Assembly (NCBI RefSeq): GCF_019008365.1
Contig: NZ_JAHHUL010000012.1
Span: 56,720 to 120,719, forward strand
Length of the DNA: 64,000 bases
Reading direction: 5' to 3'
Source: Phosphitispora fastidiosa
Lineage (GTDB): Bacteria > Bacillota > Thermincolia > Thermincolales > UBA2595
The notes beneath the pieces are model-generated. The model was not told the DNA's origin. It searched no databases and saw only the letters and a list, made by a program, of their open reading frames with translations. Numbering within the stretch: position 1 is the stretch's first letter; each line of letters starts with the position of its first letter. Positions 54,003 to 63,055 of the stretch are shown here, piece after piece. The translations under genes and the position numbers were made by a program.

Positions 54003-54512
54003 CTAACCTAGTTTCTTTTCCAGGCCGCGAATCTTATCCCTTATTTCAGCGGCCTTTTCATATTCTTCACGATCTACAGCAGCCTTCAGTTCCAGTTTTG
54101 ATTCCTCGATTTGCTTACGCAGACCGATAGTACCTCCGGTTCTTTTGGGAATTTTGCCTGTATGCCCCGGATTGCCATGTATCCGCCTCAATACCGGTTC
54201 AAGTTTGTTCTCAAAAATTTCGTAGCATTTTGGGCAACCTAGTTTGCCCACTTGTGCAAACTGGGCATCGGTAAAGCCACAATGTTCACACCGGACTGTG
54301 GCCTCCCGCTTTTCTGGCATCGAAGGACTGCCGGCCACAGGCTGATTAAAGAGGTCAGCAAAAATATTATGCAGCATCCATTTAGGTTCACCGAATGCTG
54401 CGCTGTCTTCCTGAGCACAAATATCGCAGAGGTTTGTTTCGGTCTTTTTTCCATTAATTATTTTGGTCACATGAACTGCAGCCGGTCTCTTCTGACACTT
54501 CTCACATATCAT
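54003..54512 (-). CDS. mcsA: McsB activator McsA
   Basis: 169 residues. Two zinc-binding cysteine clusters (CEKCQKRP...CDICAQED and CEHCGFTD...CPKCYEIF) and a C-terminal UVR domain (LKAAVDREEYEKAAEIRDKI). Activates McsB and stabilises CtsR handling. Between clpB and mcsB. Confidence 0.95.
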   Translation of the reverse strand: MICEKCQKRPAAVHVTKIINGKKTETNLCDICAQEDSAAFGEPKWMLHNIFADLFNQPVAGSPSMPEKREATVRCEHCGFTDAQFAQVGKLGCPKCYEIFENKLEPVLRRIHGNPGHTGKIPKRTGGTIGLRKQIEESKLELKAAVDREEYEKAAEIRDKIRGLEKKLG

Positions 54513-54580
54513 CCCAAAATCCCTCCTCTTTTGTATCGTTTCCTTGATAACCCTGGTTCCGGGAAAATTATATTTGGCAG

Positions 54581-57175
54581 TTACGCCTTGCCAATGCTTA
54601 ACCCCATATCACTGCCTTTCAGTACAGCGGTGTCACCGGGCAGGAAGTCTCCCTTGACAACGTACCGGCTAAAAGGGGTTTCTACTTCCTGCCTGACCAG
54701 CCTTTTCAGAGGACGGGCGCCATATGCAGCCTCATAGCCCCTGGCTGCCAGGTAGTCAAGGGCGCTGTCCTCATACCTGAGCTTTACCCCAACCGCAGCT
54801 TCCACATGCAGAGCCAGCCTCTTCAGGAGAAGTCCGGCAATTTTCCGGACATGCTCCTGTTCCAGAGCATGGAAAACCACAATTTCGTCAACCCTGTTAA
54901 GAAATTCAGGTCTGAAGTGCTGCCTCATAATATTTAAGACACTGTCTCTCATCCGCTCAAAATCCCCGCCGCTTTCCTGATGTGCTAATATCTCCTGGCT
55001 GCCCAGGTTTGATGTCATGATGACAACTGTATTCCTGAAGTTGACTGTGCGCCCGTGTCCATCTGTCAGCCTGCCCTCATCCAGTAATTGCAGCAGAACA
55101 TTGAATACATCGTGATGGGCTTTTTCAATCTCATCAAGTAGTATAACCGAATAGGGCTTTCGTCTTACAGCCTCTGTTAGCTGACCGCCCTCCTCGTAGC
55201 CGACATACCCCGGAGGGGCTCCAATCAGCCTGGAAACCGTGTGTTTTTCCATGTATTCAGACATATCCAGCCGGATCATGCTGCGCTCATCATCAAAAAG
55301 TGCCTGTGCCAGAGCCCTGGCCAACTCAGTTTTGCCCACACCGGTTGGCCCGAGAAATACAAACGACCCAACGGGACGGTTGGGATCCTTAATCCCTGCC
55401 CTCGCCCGGAGTACGGCATCAGCAACAGCTCGTACGGCTTCATCCTGGCCGATAACGCGCCTGTGCAGTTCTTCATCAAGGTGAAGCAATTTTTCTTTTT
55501 CACCTTCCATCAGTTTGCTGACCGGTACACCCGTCCAGCGGCTGACTACCCTGGCAATATCCTCCGCATCAACCTCTTCTTTTAGAAGCATCCCAGTTTT
55601 CTGCTTTCCAGCCATAAGCGCTTCTTCGGATTTCAACTGTCTTTCCAGGTTATCAAGGCGGCTGTATTTCAACTCAGCCAACCGGTTAAGGTCATACTCG
55701 CGCTCAGCTCTTTCCATTTCCTGCCTGGTCTTCTCCATTTCCTGCTTTAAACCGCGCACCCTGGAAATAGCCTCTTTTTCCACCTGCCACTGAGCCTTCA
55801 TGCCATCAGCCTCACTGCGCAGTTCGGCCAGCTGCTCCCTGATCTTGTTAAGCCGTTCTCCGGAAGCCTGGTCCTTTTCTTTTCCCAGGGCTGCTTCCTC
55901 AATTTCCAGCTGCATGATCTTTCGCGTAATCTCATCCAATTCTGTCGGCATACTGTCAATCTCAGTGCGCAGCTTGGCTGCCGCCTCATCCATAAGGTCA
56001 ATTGCCTTATCAGGCAGAAACCGGTCCGAAATGTACCGGTCAGACAGCGCCGCCGCCGCTACTATGGCACCATCCTGAATGCGCACCCCGTGATGGACCT
56101 CATAGCGTTCCTTCAGGCCTCTTAAAATGGAAACTGTATCCTCAACTGATGGAGGATTGACTATAACCGGCTGGAAGCGGCGCTCCAGAGCGGCATCTTT
56201 CTCAACATATTTCCTGTACTCATTTAATGTAGTAGCACCAACTGTACGCAGCTCACCTCTGGCGAGCATTGGCTTAAGCAGGTTCCCCGCATCAACAGAG
56301 CCTTCGGCGGCTCCTGCGCCCACCACTGTATGCAGTTCATCAATAAACAGGATTATCTTGCCATTTGACTCCTGGACCTCTTTGAGTACCGCTTTCAGTC
56401 TTTCCTCAAACTCACCGCGGTACTTGGCGCCTGCTACCAGGGCACCCATATCTAAATTTATCAGGTGCTTATCCTTTAAACCCTCAGGAACATCACCCGC
56501 AACAATCCGCCGCGCCAGCCCTTCGGCAACAGCCGTCTTCCCTACCCCAGGTTCCCCGATAAGCACCGGGTTATTTTTGGTCCTCCGGGAAAGGATTTCA
56601 ATAATCCTGCGGATTTCATCATCACGACCGATAACCGGGTCCAGTTTTCCCTCACGGGCCAACTTGGTAAGGTCACGTCCATACCGCTCCAGGGCCTCAT
56701 AGGTCTCTTCCGGGTTCTCCCCGGTAACTCTCTGATTCCCCCTAACTGCCCTCAGGGAGTTAAGCAGGTTTTCCCTTGTTAGTCCAGCCTGGGCCAAGGC
56801 TTCCTTAGTCTCAGGCTCCCCCTCTTCAAGCAGGGCCAGCAGCAGGTGTTCAACACTGACATAATCGTCTTTCATGTCTCTTGCTTCCTTTTCAGCCCTG
56901 GCCAGGACGCGGGCCAGACCGCTGCCCATCGATAGAGAACCTTCATATCCCGTAACCACGGGAATCCTGTCCAGCAGTTGGGAAACCCTGCCGGCAAAGA
57001 TATCCGGATTTACTCCGGCATGTTCCAGAAACCGGGGTGTCATCCCCCCATCCTGGTCCATCAGAGCAGCCATCAGGTGCTTTCCGGTAAGTTCCTGGTG
57101 ATGCCGTTCCGCAGCCAGCTGCTGAGCAGCAGAAATAGCTTCCCTCGATTTTTGGGTAAAACGGTTAAAGTCCAT
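54581..57175 (-). CDS. clpB: ATP-dependent chaperone ClpB
   Basis: 864 residues, typical ClpB length. N domain [23 protein letters not shown]1 GEPGVGKT, then the long coiled-coil middle domain (~410-530) that distinguishes ClpB from ClpC, and AAA2 GPTGVGKT. A disaggregase working with DnaK; it lacks the ClpP-binding IGF-type loop as far as I can see. Unusually placed between ctsR and mcsA, 18 bp after ctsR. Confidence 0.95.
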   Translation of the reverse strand: MDFNRFTQKSREAISAAQQLAAERHHQELTGKHLMAALMDQDGGMTPRFLEHAGVNPDIFAGRVSQLLDRIPVVTGYEGSLSMGSGLARVLARAEKEARDMKDDYVSVEHLLLALLEEGEPETKEALAQAGLTRENLLNSLRAVRGNQRVTGENPEETYEALERYGRDLTKLAREGKLDPVIGRDDEIRRIIEILSRRTKNNPVLIGEPGVGKTAVAEGLARRIVAGDVPEGLKDKHLINLDMGALVAGAKYRGEFEERLKAVLKEVQESNGKIILFIDELHTVVGAGAAEGSVDAGNLLKPMLARGELRTVGATTLNEYRKYVEKDAALERRFQPVIVNPPSVEDTVSILRGLKERYEVHHGVRIQDGAIVAAAALSDRYISDRFLPDKAIDLMDEAAAKLRTEIDSMPTELDEITRKIMQLEIEEAALGKEKDQASGERLNKIREQLAELRSEADGMKAQWQVEKEAISRVRGLKQEMEKTRQEMERAEREYDLNRLAELKYSRLDNLERQLKSEEALMAGKQKTGMLLKEEVDAEDIARVVSRWTGVPVSKLMEGEKEKLLHLDEELHRRVIGQDEAVRAVADAVLRARAGIKDPNRPVGSFVFLGPTGVGKTELARALAQALFDDERSMIRLDMSEYMEKHTVSRLIGAPPGYVGYEEGGQLTEAVRRKPYSVILLDEIEKAHHDVFNVLLQLLDEGRLTDGHGRTVNFRNTVVIMTSNLGSQEILAHQESGGDFERMRDSVLNIMRQHFRPEFLNRVDEIVVFHALEQEHVRKIAGLLLKRLALHVEAAVGVKLRYEDSALDYLAARGYEAAYGARPLKRLVRQEVETPFSRYVVKGDFLPGDTAVLKGSDMGLSIGKA

Positions 57176-57193
57176 ATTTATGCCCCCTCCCCC

Positions 57194-57661
57194 TTATTTT
57201 TTATGCCTCAGCAATACCATCAGCATTGATTTCAAAATTACCGCCCTGTTCCTTCGGGCTTCAGGATGACCGTGGTCAGGCGCCGCCACCTCGATTACGG
57301 TTTCCATGAGGTGGGCCTCTCGCCGGGAAATAATATCTTCTTCAAAAAGATACCGAATCAAGCCTATGGCCTCGTTCATGCCAATCTGATCACCAATTTT
57401 TTCATAGACAATATCAAGCAGCTCTTCAGAATCCTCCAGAGGAATTCTGATTATGCGAATAAAGCCGCCACCGCCCCTTCTTGTCTCCACAATATACCCC
57501 CGGCTTGAGGAAAACCTGGTACTCAGCACATAATTAATCTGAGAGGGTACACAGCTAAATTTTTCAGCCAGTTCGCCGCGGCGGAAAATAATTACGCCAC
57601 TGTTGCTCCGGCCTATTCTTGCCTTTATGTATTCCTCAATAATATCAGTAATATTTGCCAT
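57194..57661 (-). CDS. ctsR: Transcriptional repressor CtsR
   Basis: 155 residues from ATG at 57659-57661 (MANITDIIEEYIKARIGRSN); AGGGGGG lies 6 bp upstream. Six further codons upstream are open but not CtsR. N-terminal winged helix with the RGGGGFIRI wing that binds the heptad operator. C-terminal dimer/McsB-recognition domain. Represses heat-shock genes, and autoregulated through the operator at 57688. Confidence 0.95.
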   Translation of the reverse strand: MANITDIIEEYIKARIGRSNSGVIIFRRGELAEKFSCVPSQINYVLSTRFSSSRGYIVETRRGGGGFIRIIRIPLEDSEELLDIVYEKIGDQIGMNEAIGLIRYLFEEDIISRREAHLMETVIEVAAPDHGHPEARRNRAVILKSMLMVLLRHKK

Positions 57662-57687
57662 ATGCGTCCCCCCTGCCAACCCTATTG

Positions 57688-57718
57688 TTTGACCTTATCT
57701 GACCTTTAATATATTATA
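57688..57718 (-). promoter_or_regulatory. ctsR promoter -10 with CtsR operator
   Basis: Minus strand GGTCAGATAAGGTCAAA (57688-57704) matches the CtsR heptad direct repeat (RGTCANANNRGTCAAA). A TATAAT -10 (57713-57718) lies directly upstream, with a weaker TTGAAT -35 about 19 bp away. CtsR would block initiation of its own operon. A single extra heptad (GGTCAAA) lies at 57727-57733. Confidence 0.85.
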
Positions 57719-57906
57719 TACCCTTTTTGACCATATTATTCAAGTGCTGTATTTTCCAATTCTGGTTCCTATGCGCTTAAATTTCACATAATTTATTAGT
57801 TGCCGTGCCGCCACGTTATATTTATCAATTTTTCACCATTTTACCGGCTATATCTCTATATGATTCTATATGTTTTTTCATTTGGTCAGTAATCTGCTTT
57901 ATTATA

Positions 57907-57931
57907 TTTGACCTTTAGACCTTTTCTGACC
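57907..57931. promoter_or_regulatory. Second CtsR-like operator in the divergent region
   Basis: Minus strand GGTCAGAAAAGGTCTAA followed by AGGTCAAA: three heptad-like units. The first pair has the 3-bp CtsR spacing. It lies ~250 bp upstream of ctsR and ~180 bp upstream of the radical SAM gene. The rest of the 447-bp gap (57662-58108) is AT-rich with no gene. Confidence 0.55.
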
Positions 57932-58108
57932 TTTATCGACATTTTGGAAGAAAAATTCTCTTCTAAACAAAGAACTAATGTGGTAAAATGTAGATGGTTC
58001 GCCCCAGACAAAGTTTTCACCATAAAACATGGCTTGTTTGGTTATTTTTTTTGTTTATTTGTTATATTACTCCTACAAGATGCGTTAATGGAAAGAGAGG
58101 ACTAATCA

Positions 58109-59905
58109 ATGCTTAAATTATTTAAAAAGGACCTGGTCTTTCTCCACGCTCCAAGTGTTTACGATTTCAGAAAAGATACCACTATGTTCGGGCCAATAAG
58201 TGATGTTGTGCCTTCATCTCCCACTTTTGAAATGTATCCCGTGGGAATAACCAGTATCGCCGAAACCCTTGAGCACGGTGGTTTCAATGTGCAGATAGTT
58301 AATGTTGCCTACCAGATGCTGAGGAGCCAGGACTATGACCCCGAAAAAGTAATCGCCGGCATGAATCCAGCTGCCTTTGGCATTGACCTGCACTGGCTGC
58401 CACATGTTCATGGCAGTATTGAGCTGGCCAAAATATGCAAGAAGTATCATCCTGATATTCCGGTGATCTTTGGCGGCTTATCTTCAACTTATTACCATGA
58501 AGAGCTTATATCTTACCCATTTGTTGATTTCGTTGTCAGGGGGGACAGCACTGAAGAGCCCATGCTTCAGTTAATGAAGGCTATAAGGTATGACCTGCCC
58601 TTTGATAAGATTCCAAACCTGACTTGGAAAAAACCGGACCGAACCCCTGTGGTTAACCCGTTAACTCATGTACCCGAAAATATTGATTATATTTCGGTAC
58701 CCTGCTACAGTTATGTGGTGCGGTCTGTATTCAAGTATGCAAATCTGCATAACACCGTGCCATATCTTGACTGGTTAAAATATCCGATTACAGCCCTGCT
58801 GACTGCACGGGGCTGTACCCAAAACTGCTCAATTTGCGGAGGCTCTGAATTCGCCTATAAAAGGGTGTGCAACAGGGACAAGCCGGCGTACAGGTCACCC
58901 CAGTCCCTGATAGAGGATATCAGGTTGATTCAGAAGCTTGGCCAGGCTCCGATTTTTGTGCTCCACGACCTGCGCCAAGCCGGCCCTGAGTATGTGGACG
59001 AATTCTTCAGCCTCTTGAAAAAAGAAAACGTCAAGAATGAATTGATTATCGAATTGTTCTGGGAAGCCGGCGATGAGTATTTTGCCAAAATTGCAGATGC
59101 AGTGCCAAAGTTCAGCCTGGAAATGACTCTCGAAACCCATATTGAGTCAATCCGGAAGATGAATGGAAAATTTGCCTGTTCTAATGAACAGGTGGAAAGC
59201 ACTATTGCTTCAGCTTTTAAATATGGCTGTCGTAAAATTGATATCTTTTTCATGACAGGTATACCCAAGCAGACCTATGAACAAGCCATGGATTCTATTA
59301 ATTACTGCCGTCACTTACTTGAAAAATTTGATGGTGATAAGAGACTGGCCCTCTTTATTGCACCATTGGCGCCATTTCTGGACCCTGGCTGTCTGGCCTT
59401 CGAGTTTCCGGAAAAATACGGTTACAAAAAGTTTTGCCACACCCTTGAGGACCATTATCATGCCCTTACTAAACCAAGCTGGAAACACATTCTAAGTTAT
59501 GAAACCGACAGCATGACCCGTGATGAAATTGTGCGCTCAACCTATGAAGCCGCTCTCAGGCTAAATGCTCTTAAACATGAATATAATCTTATTGATGACG
59601 ATGTTTACAAGCAGATAGAATTCCGGATTAGCAGCGCCCAGACTGTAATGGATGAGATAGACAAGATTATGGAGATTGAAGACGAAAACCGGAAACAAAA
59701 AGCCCTGAAAGAACTTAAAACTAAAGTTGAACAGATTAACCGGCATACAATTTGCGGCAAAGATGAACTAAAGTGGCCCATCACACAGCGGTTTGGAAAC
59801 ATCGTTTCCCTAGCCGGTGTTTTCACTGGGCTCTTCTTTACAGAAATGAGACTTTTTTACAACAGAGCTCGGCTGCTGCTGGGTCAGAAAATGCGCCCGA
59901 TGTAA
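58109..59905 (+). CDS. B12-binding domain/radical SAM protein, probable Ta0216 family (copy A)
   Basis: 598 residues. The N-terminal ~1-190 resembles a cobalamin-binding Rossmann domain (PVGITSIAETLEHGGFNVQI; PVIFGGLSSTYYHEEL; FVVRGDSTEE). The DxHxxG motif is only partly kept (DLHWLP at ~93-98), so base-off binding is doubtful. The radical SAM core carries C236-x3-C240-x2-C243 (RGCTQNCSICGGS). The C-terminus ends in a hydrophobic, possibly membrane-associated helix (IVSLAGVFTGLFFTEM). From memory this fits TIGR04190 (Ta0216 family), whose reaction is unknown. Ribosome site AGAGAGGA. Divergent from ctsR, terminator at 59964. Confidence 0.85.
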   Translation: MLKLFKKDLVFLHAPSVYDFRKDTTMFGPISDVVPSSPTFEMYPVGITSIAETLEHGGFNVQIVNVAYQMLRSQDYDPEKVIAGMNPAAFGIDLHWLPHVHGSIELAKICKKYHPDIPVIFGGLSSTYYHEELISYPFVDFVVRGDSTEEPMLQLMKAIRYDLPFDKIPNLTWKKPDRTPVVNPLTHVPENIDYISVPCYSYVVRSVFKYANLHNTVPYLDWLKYPITALLTARGCTQNCSICGGSEFAYKRVCNRDKPAYRSPQSLIEDIRLIQKLGQAPIFVLHDLRQAGPEYVDEFFSLLKKENVKNELIIELFWEAGDEYFAKIADAVPKFSLEMTLETHIESIRKMNGKFACSNEQVESTIASAFKYGCRKIDIFFMTGIPKQTYEQAMDSINYCRHLLEKFDGDKRLALFIAPLAPFLDPGCLAFEFPEKYGYKKFCHTLEDHYHALTKPSWKHILSYETDSMTRDEIVRSTYEAALRLNALKHEYNLIDDDVYKQIEFRISSAQTVMDEIDKIMEIEDENRKQKALKELKTKVEQINRHTICGKDELKWPITQRFGNIVSLAGVFTGLFFTEMRLFYNRARLLLGQKMRPM

Positions 59906-59963
59906 ATAATATTATTAATTGTAGCTGATTATATTGCACCTATCAAAACAAGCAATCCGAAAG

Positions 59964-60004
59964 AAGCCTGGAATGTTTGCTAATGCCTACAGTCCAGGCT
60001 TTTC
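59964..60004 (+). terminator. Terminator after radical SAM copy A
   Basis: AAGCCTGGA pairs with TCCAGGCTT across a ~20-nt loop, followed by TTTCTC. It separates copies A and B, so B needs its own promoter. A TTTACG-18-TAAAAT pair near 60143-60172 is a weak candidate. The rest of the 342-bp spacer is featureless. Confidence 0.72.
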
Positions 60005-60247
60005 TCTATCTCCTGTCATGCTCTCCTTATTACCATATCCCGGTAATACATGTTTAATTGCACCATGACTGTTAGATAATGACCCCTGCTAACTAAGCCC
60101 GTTTTTATGGCAAAATATTATCGAATTCTGCCTGATATTCTATTTACGTCTCATCTATATATATGATAAAATTAGCTCATGACATTTGAGTTATTTTTTA
60201 TGATTGGCTTGTGATTTTTTTTACAAGCTCATAAATGGGGGGAGAAT

Positions 60248-62041
60248 ATGTTTCGTAAAGATTTAGTTTTTTTACACGCTCCAAGTGTTTATGATTTTCG
60301 GAAAGACACCATTATGTTTGGACCAATCAGTGATGTTGTTCCTTCATCGCCAACCTTTGAAATGTACCCGGTTGGCATCACCAGTATCGCTGATACCCTG
60401 GAACAAAACGGCTTTAATGTACAGCTAATTAATCTTGCCTACCAGATGCTGAGAAGTCCTGATTATGACGTGGAAAAGGTTATTGCCGGACTTAACCCCA
60501 GAATATTCGCCTTTGACCTGCACTGGCTGCCACATGCCCATGGCAGTGTGGAGGTGGCCAAAATAGTCAAAAAGTATCATCCGGATACACCTGTTTTGTT
60601 TGGCGGCCTGTCGGCATCTTATTATCATGAAGAACTGGTATCATACCCATGTGTTGATTATGTCGTCAGGGGAGATTCTACCGAAGAGATTGTGAAACAA
60701 CTCGTTATCGCAGTCAGGCAGGGAGTTCCGGTGGATAAAATCCCCAACCTTACCTGGAAGAAACCGGACGGTAAAGTTGTTGTTAACCCCCTCACCCACG
60801 TCCCGGACGATATGGACTATGCCTCAATTCCAAGCTACAAGTATGTTGTCCGCTCTGTTTTTAAATATGCCAGCCTGCATAACACCGTTCCCTATGCAGA
60901 CTGGTTAAAGTACCCGGTTACAGCTCTGCTGACTTCCCGCGGCTGTACGCAGAACTGTTCCATCTGCGGCGGTTCGGCATCTGCATATAAGAAAATATGC
61001 AACAGGTCAAAACCTGCTTTCAGGTCACCTAAGGTTTTGATTGAAGACATCCTTTTTCTGCAAAACCTGGGGCAGGCTCCAATCTTTATTTTAAATGACT
61101 TTCGCATGGCAGGTCCCGAATTTACTGAAGAATTCCTAACATTACTGGAAGAGTCCAACATAAAGAATGAGCTGGTCTTTGAGCTGTTTTTCCCGGCCGG
61201 CGATGAGTTTTTCGGAAGACTGGACAAGGCCTTACCCCAGTACAGCATTGAAATTACTTTGGAATCACACATTGAGCGGATTCGTAAGTTTAACGGCAAA
61301 CTACCGGTAAGCAATGAAAAGATTGAGGCATCCCTGGAATCGGCCTTGAGAAACAACTGCCGCAAAATAGACATCTTCTTTATGACCGGAATTCCCAAAC
61401 AGTCTTACGAGGATGCCGTTTCTTCAGTAGATTACTGTGCTTATCTTCTGGATAAGTTCCAGGGTGATAAACGCCTGTGTTTCTTTGTGGCTCCGCTGGC
61501 GCCTTTTCTGGACCCCGGATGCCGTGCTTTCGAAGAACCGGAGAAGTTCGGCTACAAGCAGTTTTACCGCACCCTTGAAGAACACCGTCAGGCTCTCACC
61601 ATGCCAAGTTGGAAATATATCCTCAGTTATGAAACTGACTCCATGACCCGGGATGAAATCGTTGAAGCCACATATGAAGCCGCCTTAAGGTTAAATCAGG
61701 TTAAGAAGGATTATGGCTTAATTGAAGAAAAACTTTATGCCGATATCGATTATCGGATAAGAATGGCCCGGGATATAATCAGGGAAATTGATGAAATAGT
61801 TAAACTCCCTCAAAGTGAGCAAAAGGCTATGAGAGAGCAAATGCGCCAAAAGGTTGAAGCCGTGAATAAAGCTACAATATGCGGCAATGATGAGCTAAAG
61901 TGGCCGTTCAAAGAAAGGCTGTCAAATGGTTTCACGCTTTTTAAGGTTCTGGTAGGTCTGTTCTTCAAAGAATGGTCCCTCCTGTTTAACAGGATCAGGC
62001 TGACATTAACAGATGATGACTTCAGGACAGTTAATAAATGA
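60248..62041 (+). CDS. B12-binding domain/radical SAM protein, probable Ta0216 family (copy B)
   Basis: 597 residues, a close paralogue of copy A along its whole length (first 45 residues nearly identical: LVFLHAPSVYDFRKDT, then MFGPISDVVPSSPTFEMYPV). Same layout: B12-like N domain with DLHWLP (~90-95), radical SAM C233/C237/C240 (RGCTQNCSICGGS), helical C-terminus with hydrophobic end (FTLFKVLVGLFFKEW). Ribosome site GGGGGGAG 3-8 bp before the ATG. Reaction unknown. Full conservation in both copies suggests both are active. Ends at a terminator (62114). Confidence 0.85.
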   Translation: MFRKDLVFLHAPSVYDFRKDTIMFGPISDVVPSSPTFEMYPVGITSIADTLEQNGFNVQLINLAYQMLRSPDYDVEKVIAGLNPRIFAFDLHWLPHAHGSVEVAKIVKKYHPDTPVLFGGLSASYYHEELVSYPCVDYVVRGDSTEEIVKQLVIAVRQGVPVDKIPNLTWKKPDGKVVVNPLTHVPDDMDYASIPSYKYVVRSVFKYASLHNTVPYADWLKYPVTALLTSRGCTQNCSICGGSASAYKKICNRSKPAFRSPKVLIEDILFLQNLGQAPIFILNDFRMAGPEFTEEFLTLLEESNIKNELVFELFFPAGDEFFGRLDKALPQYSIEITLESHIERIRKFNGKLPVSNEKIEASLESALRNNCRKIDIFFMTGIPKQSYEDAVSSVDYCAYLLDKFQGDKRLCFFVAPLAPFLDPGCRAFEEPEKFGYKQFYRTLEEHRQALTMPSWKYILSYETDSMTRDEIVEATYEAALRLNQVKKDYGLIEEKLYADIDYRIRMARDIIREIDEIVKLPQSEQKAMREQMRQKVEAVNKATICGNDELKWPFKERLSNGFTLFKVLVGLFFKEWSLLFNRIRLTLTDDDFRTVNK

Positions 62042-62052
62042 TCTGGTTCATT

Positions 62053-62096
62053 AAATGATAAGTAAGCAAACCTCAAATGATAAGTAAGTAAACCTC
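62053..62096. repeat. 22-bp tandem duplication after copy B
   Basis: AAATGATAAGTAAG-C/T-AAACCTC occurs twice head to tail (62053-62074 and 62075-62096) with one mismatch. Probably replication slippage. Confidence 0.85.
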
Positions 62097-62113
62097 CTCT
62101 CTCTATAATTTAA

Positions 62114-62150
62114 AGAACGCACATCACTGGTTGATGTGCGTTCTCTTTTA
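62114..62150 (+). terminator. Terminator after radical SAM copy B
   Basis: Perfect 13-bp stem AGAACGCACATCA/TGATGTGCGTTCT with a 4-nt loop, then CTTTTA on the plus strand. Confidence 0.88.
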
Positions 62151-62156
62151 CCCCCA

Positions 62157-62183
62157 AATAAAAAGACAGGTTTTCACCTGTCT
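62157..62183 (-). terminator. Terminator of tRNA-Asn
   Basis: Minus strand AGACAGGT/ACCTGTCT stem with a 4-nt loop, then TTTTTATTT. It lies 12 bp beyond the tRNA 3' end and abuts the convergent copy B terminator. Confidence 0.85.
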
Positions 62184-62194
62184 GGAATTCTTTA

Positions 62195-62269
62195 TGGCTC
62201 CCCGGGTAGGACTCGAACCTACAACCTACCGGTTAACAGCCGGTTGCTCTACCATTGAGCTACCGAGGA
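62195..62269 (-). tRNA. tRNA-Asn (GTT)
   Basis: 75 nt with encoded CCA. Acceptor TCCTCGG/CCGGGGA (one G-U type pair), anticodon stem ACCGG/CCGGT with loop CTGTTAA (GTT), T loop TTCGAGT. Confidence 0.93.
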
Positions 62270-62286
62270 ATATCTCAACGAATAAT

Positions 62287-62315
62287 ATATTAACATACTT
62301 TCAAATCTATTTCAA
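62287..62315 (-). promoter_or_regulatory. Likely promoter of tRNA-Asn
   Basis: Minus strand TTGAAA (62310-62315), 17-bp spacer, TAATAT (62287-62292), about 18 bp before the tRNA. Moderate match. Confidence 0.5.
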
Positions 62316-62435
62316 GTGCAATCCATTTCTAATTTTTTCAGCAAGAGCAAGATTAGATATTTATGCAGCATCTGAATTAAATAAATCGAAAAAACAGTAA
62401 TCAGAAATCAAAGGGTGGTCCAACTGTATACCTGT

Positions 62436-62822
62436 TTACTGAGCAGATGGATCAGGGAATATCTCAGTAATCTTTGTCTTAACCACATATTGGGGCTTGG
62501 GAAGGTTTAGGTTCATCCCCTCTATCACTTTACAGACCTTATCATAGAGCTCCCCTTGATTTATCAGTTCTGCTTCCCCTTTGAACTGATAACTGACCAT
62601 TTTTTTGTGATCTCCCACAATGATACATATTTTATTGTTTTCCATTAAGTTCTTCCGTGTTTTAGCAGAGAAAATGTCTGCAAAAATCAGGTGTTCATCA
62701 TCCAAAACCTGCAGAGATCCTTTAAAAGATGCGTTGGGCATTCCGTTTTTGTCTGCTGTAGCAGCAACACATAGCTTTACTTCCTGGATATAATCTTTAA
62801 TTTCTTTTGTTAACTTCGCCAT
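62436..62822 (-). CDS. Pyridoxamine 5'-phosphate oxidase-family flavin-binding protein
   Basis: 128 residues from ATG at 62820-62822 (MAKLTKEIKDYIQEVKLCVA) with GGGGGTG upstream; three more open codons precede it. Split-barrel FMN-binding fold: LCVAATADKNGMPNASFKGS, IFADIFSAKTRKNLMENNKI, YQFKGEAELINQGELYD. Similar small proteins are often annotated only as PPOX family; substrate unknown. Monocistronic. Confidence 0.85.
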   Translation of the reverse strand: MAKLTKEIKDYIQEVKLCVAATADKNGMPNASFKGSLQVLDDEHLIFADIFSAKTRKNLMENNKICIIVGDHKKMVSYQFKGEAELINQGELYDKVCKVIEGMNLNLPKPQYVVKTKITEIFPDPSAQ

Positions 62823-63055
62823 ACAAGGCACCCCCGTTTAATTGTTTTTGGTTTGCGCAAGCCGCTCGTGTTTGGTGAAAAGGCAACTTGTCACATCCTG
62901 ACTTTAATTTTATATCCCCTGGCCAGTAATTTCAGTAAATTAATTTACATTGGAAAAACTTTTTAATGACCACTAATTGGGCAATAATCATTTTCCACAA
63001 CCGATGAGTGAGGCAAAAACCAAAAAGGCCCAAGACCCCGGTCCTGAACCTGAAT

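Noticed and set aside
57908..58105. 65-codon plus-strand open frame upstream of radical SAM copy A
   Set aside because: It covers the CtsR-like heptads and an AT-rich promoter region, has no good ribosome site, and ends just before the real gene.
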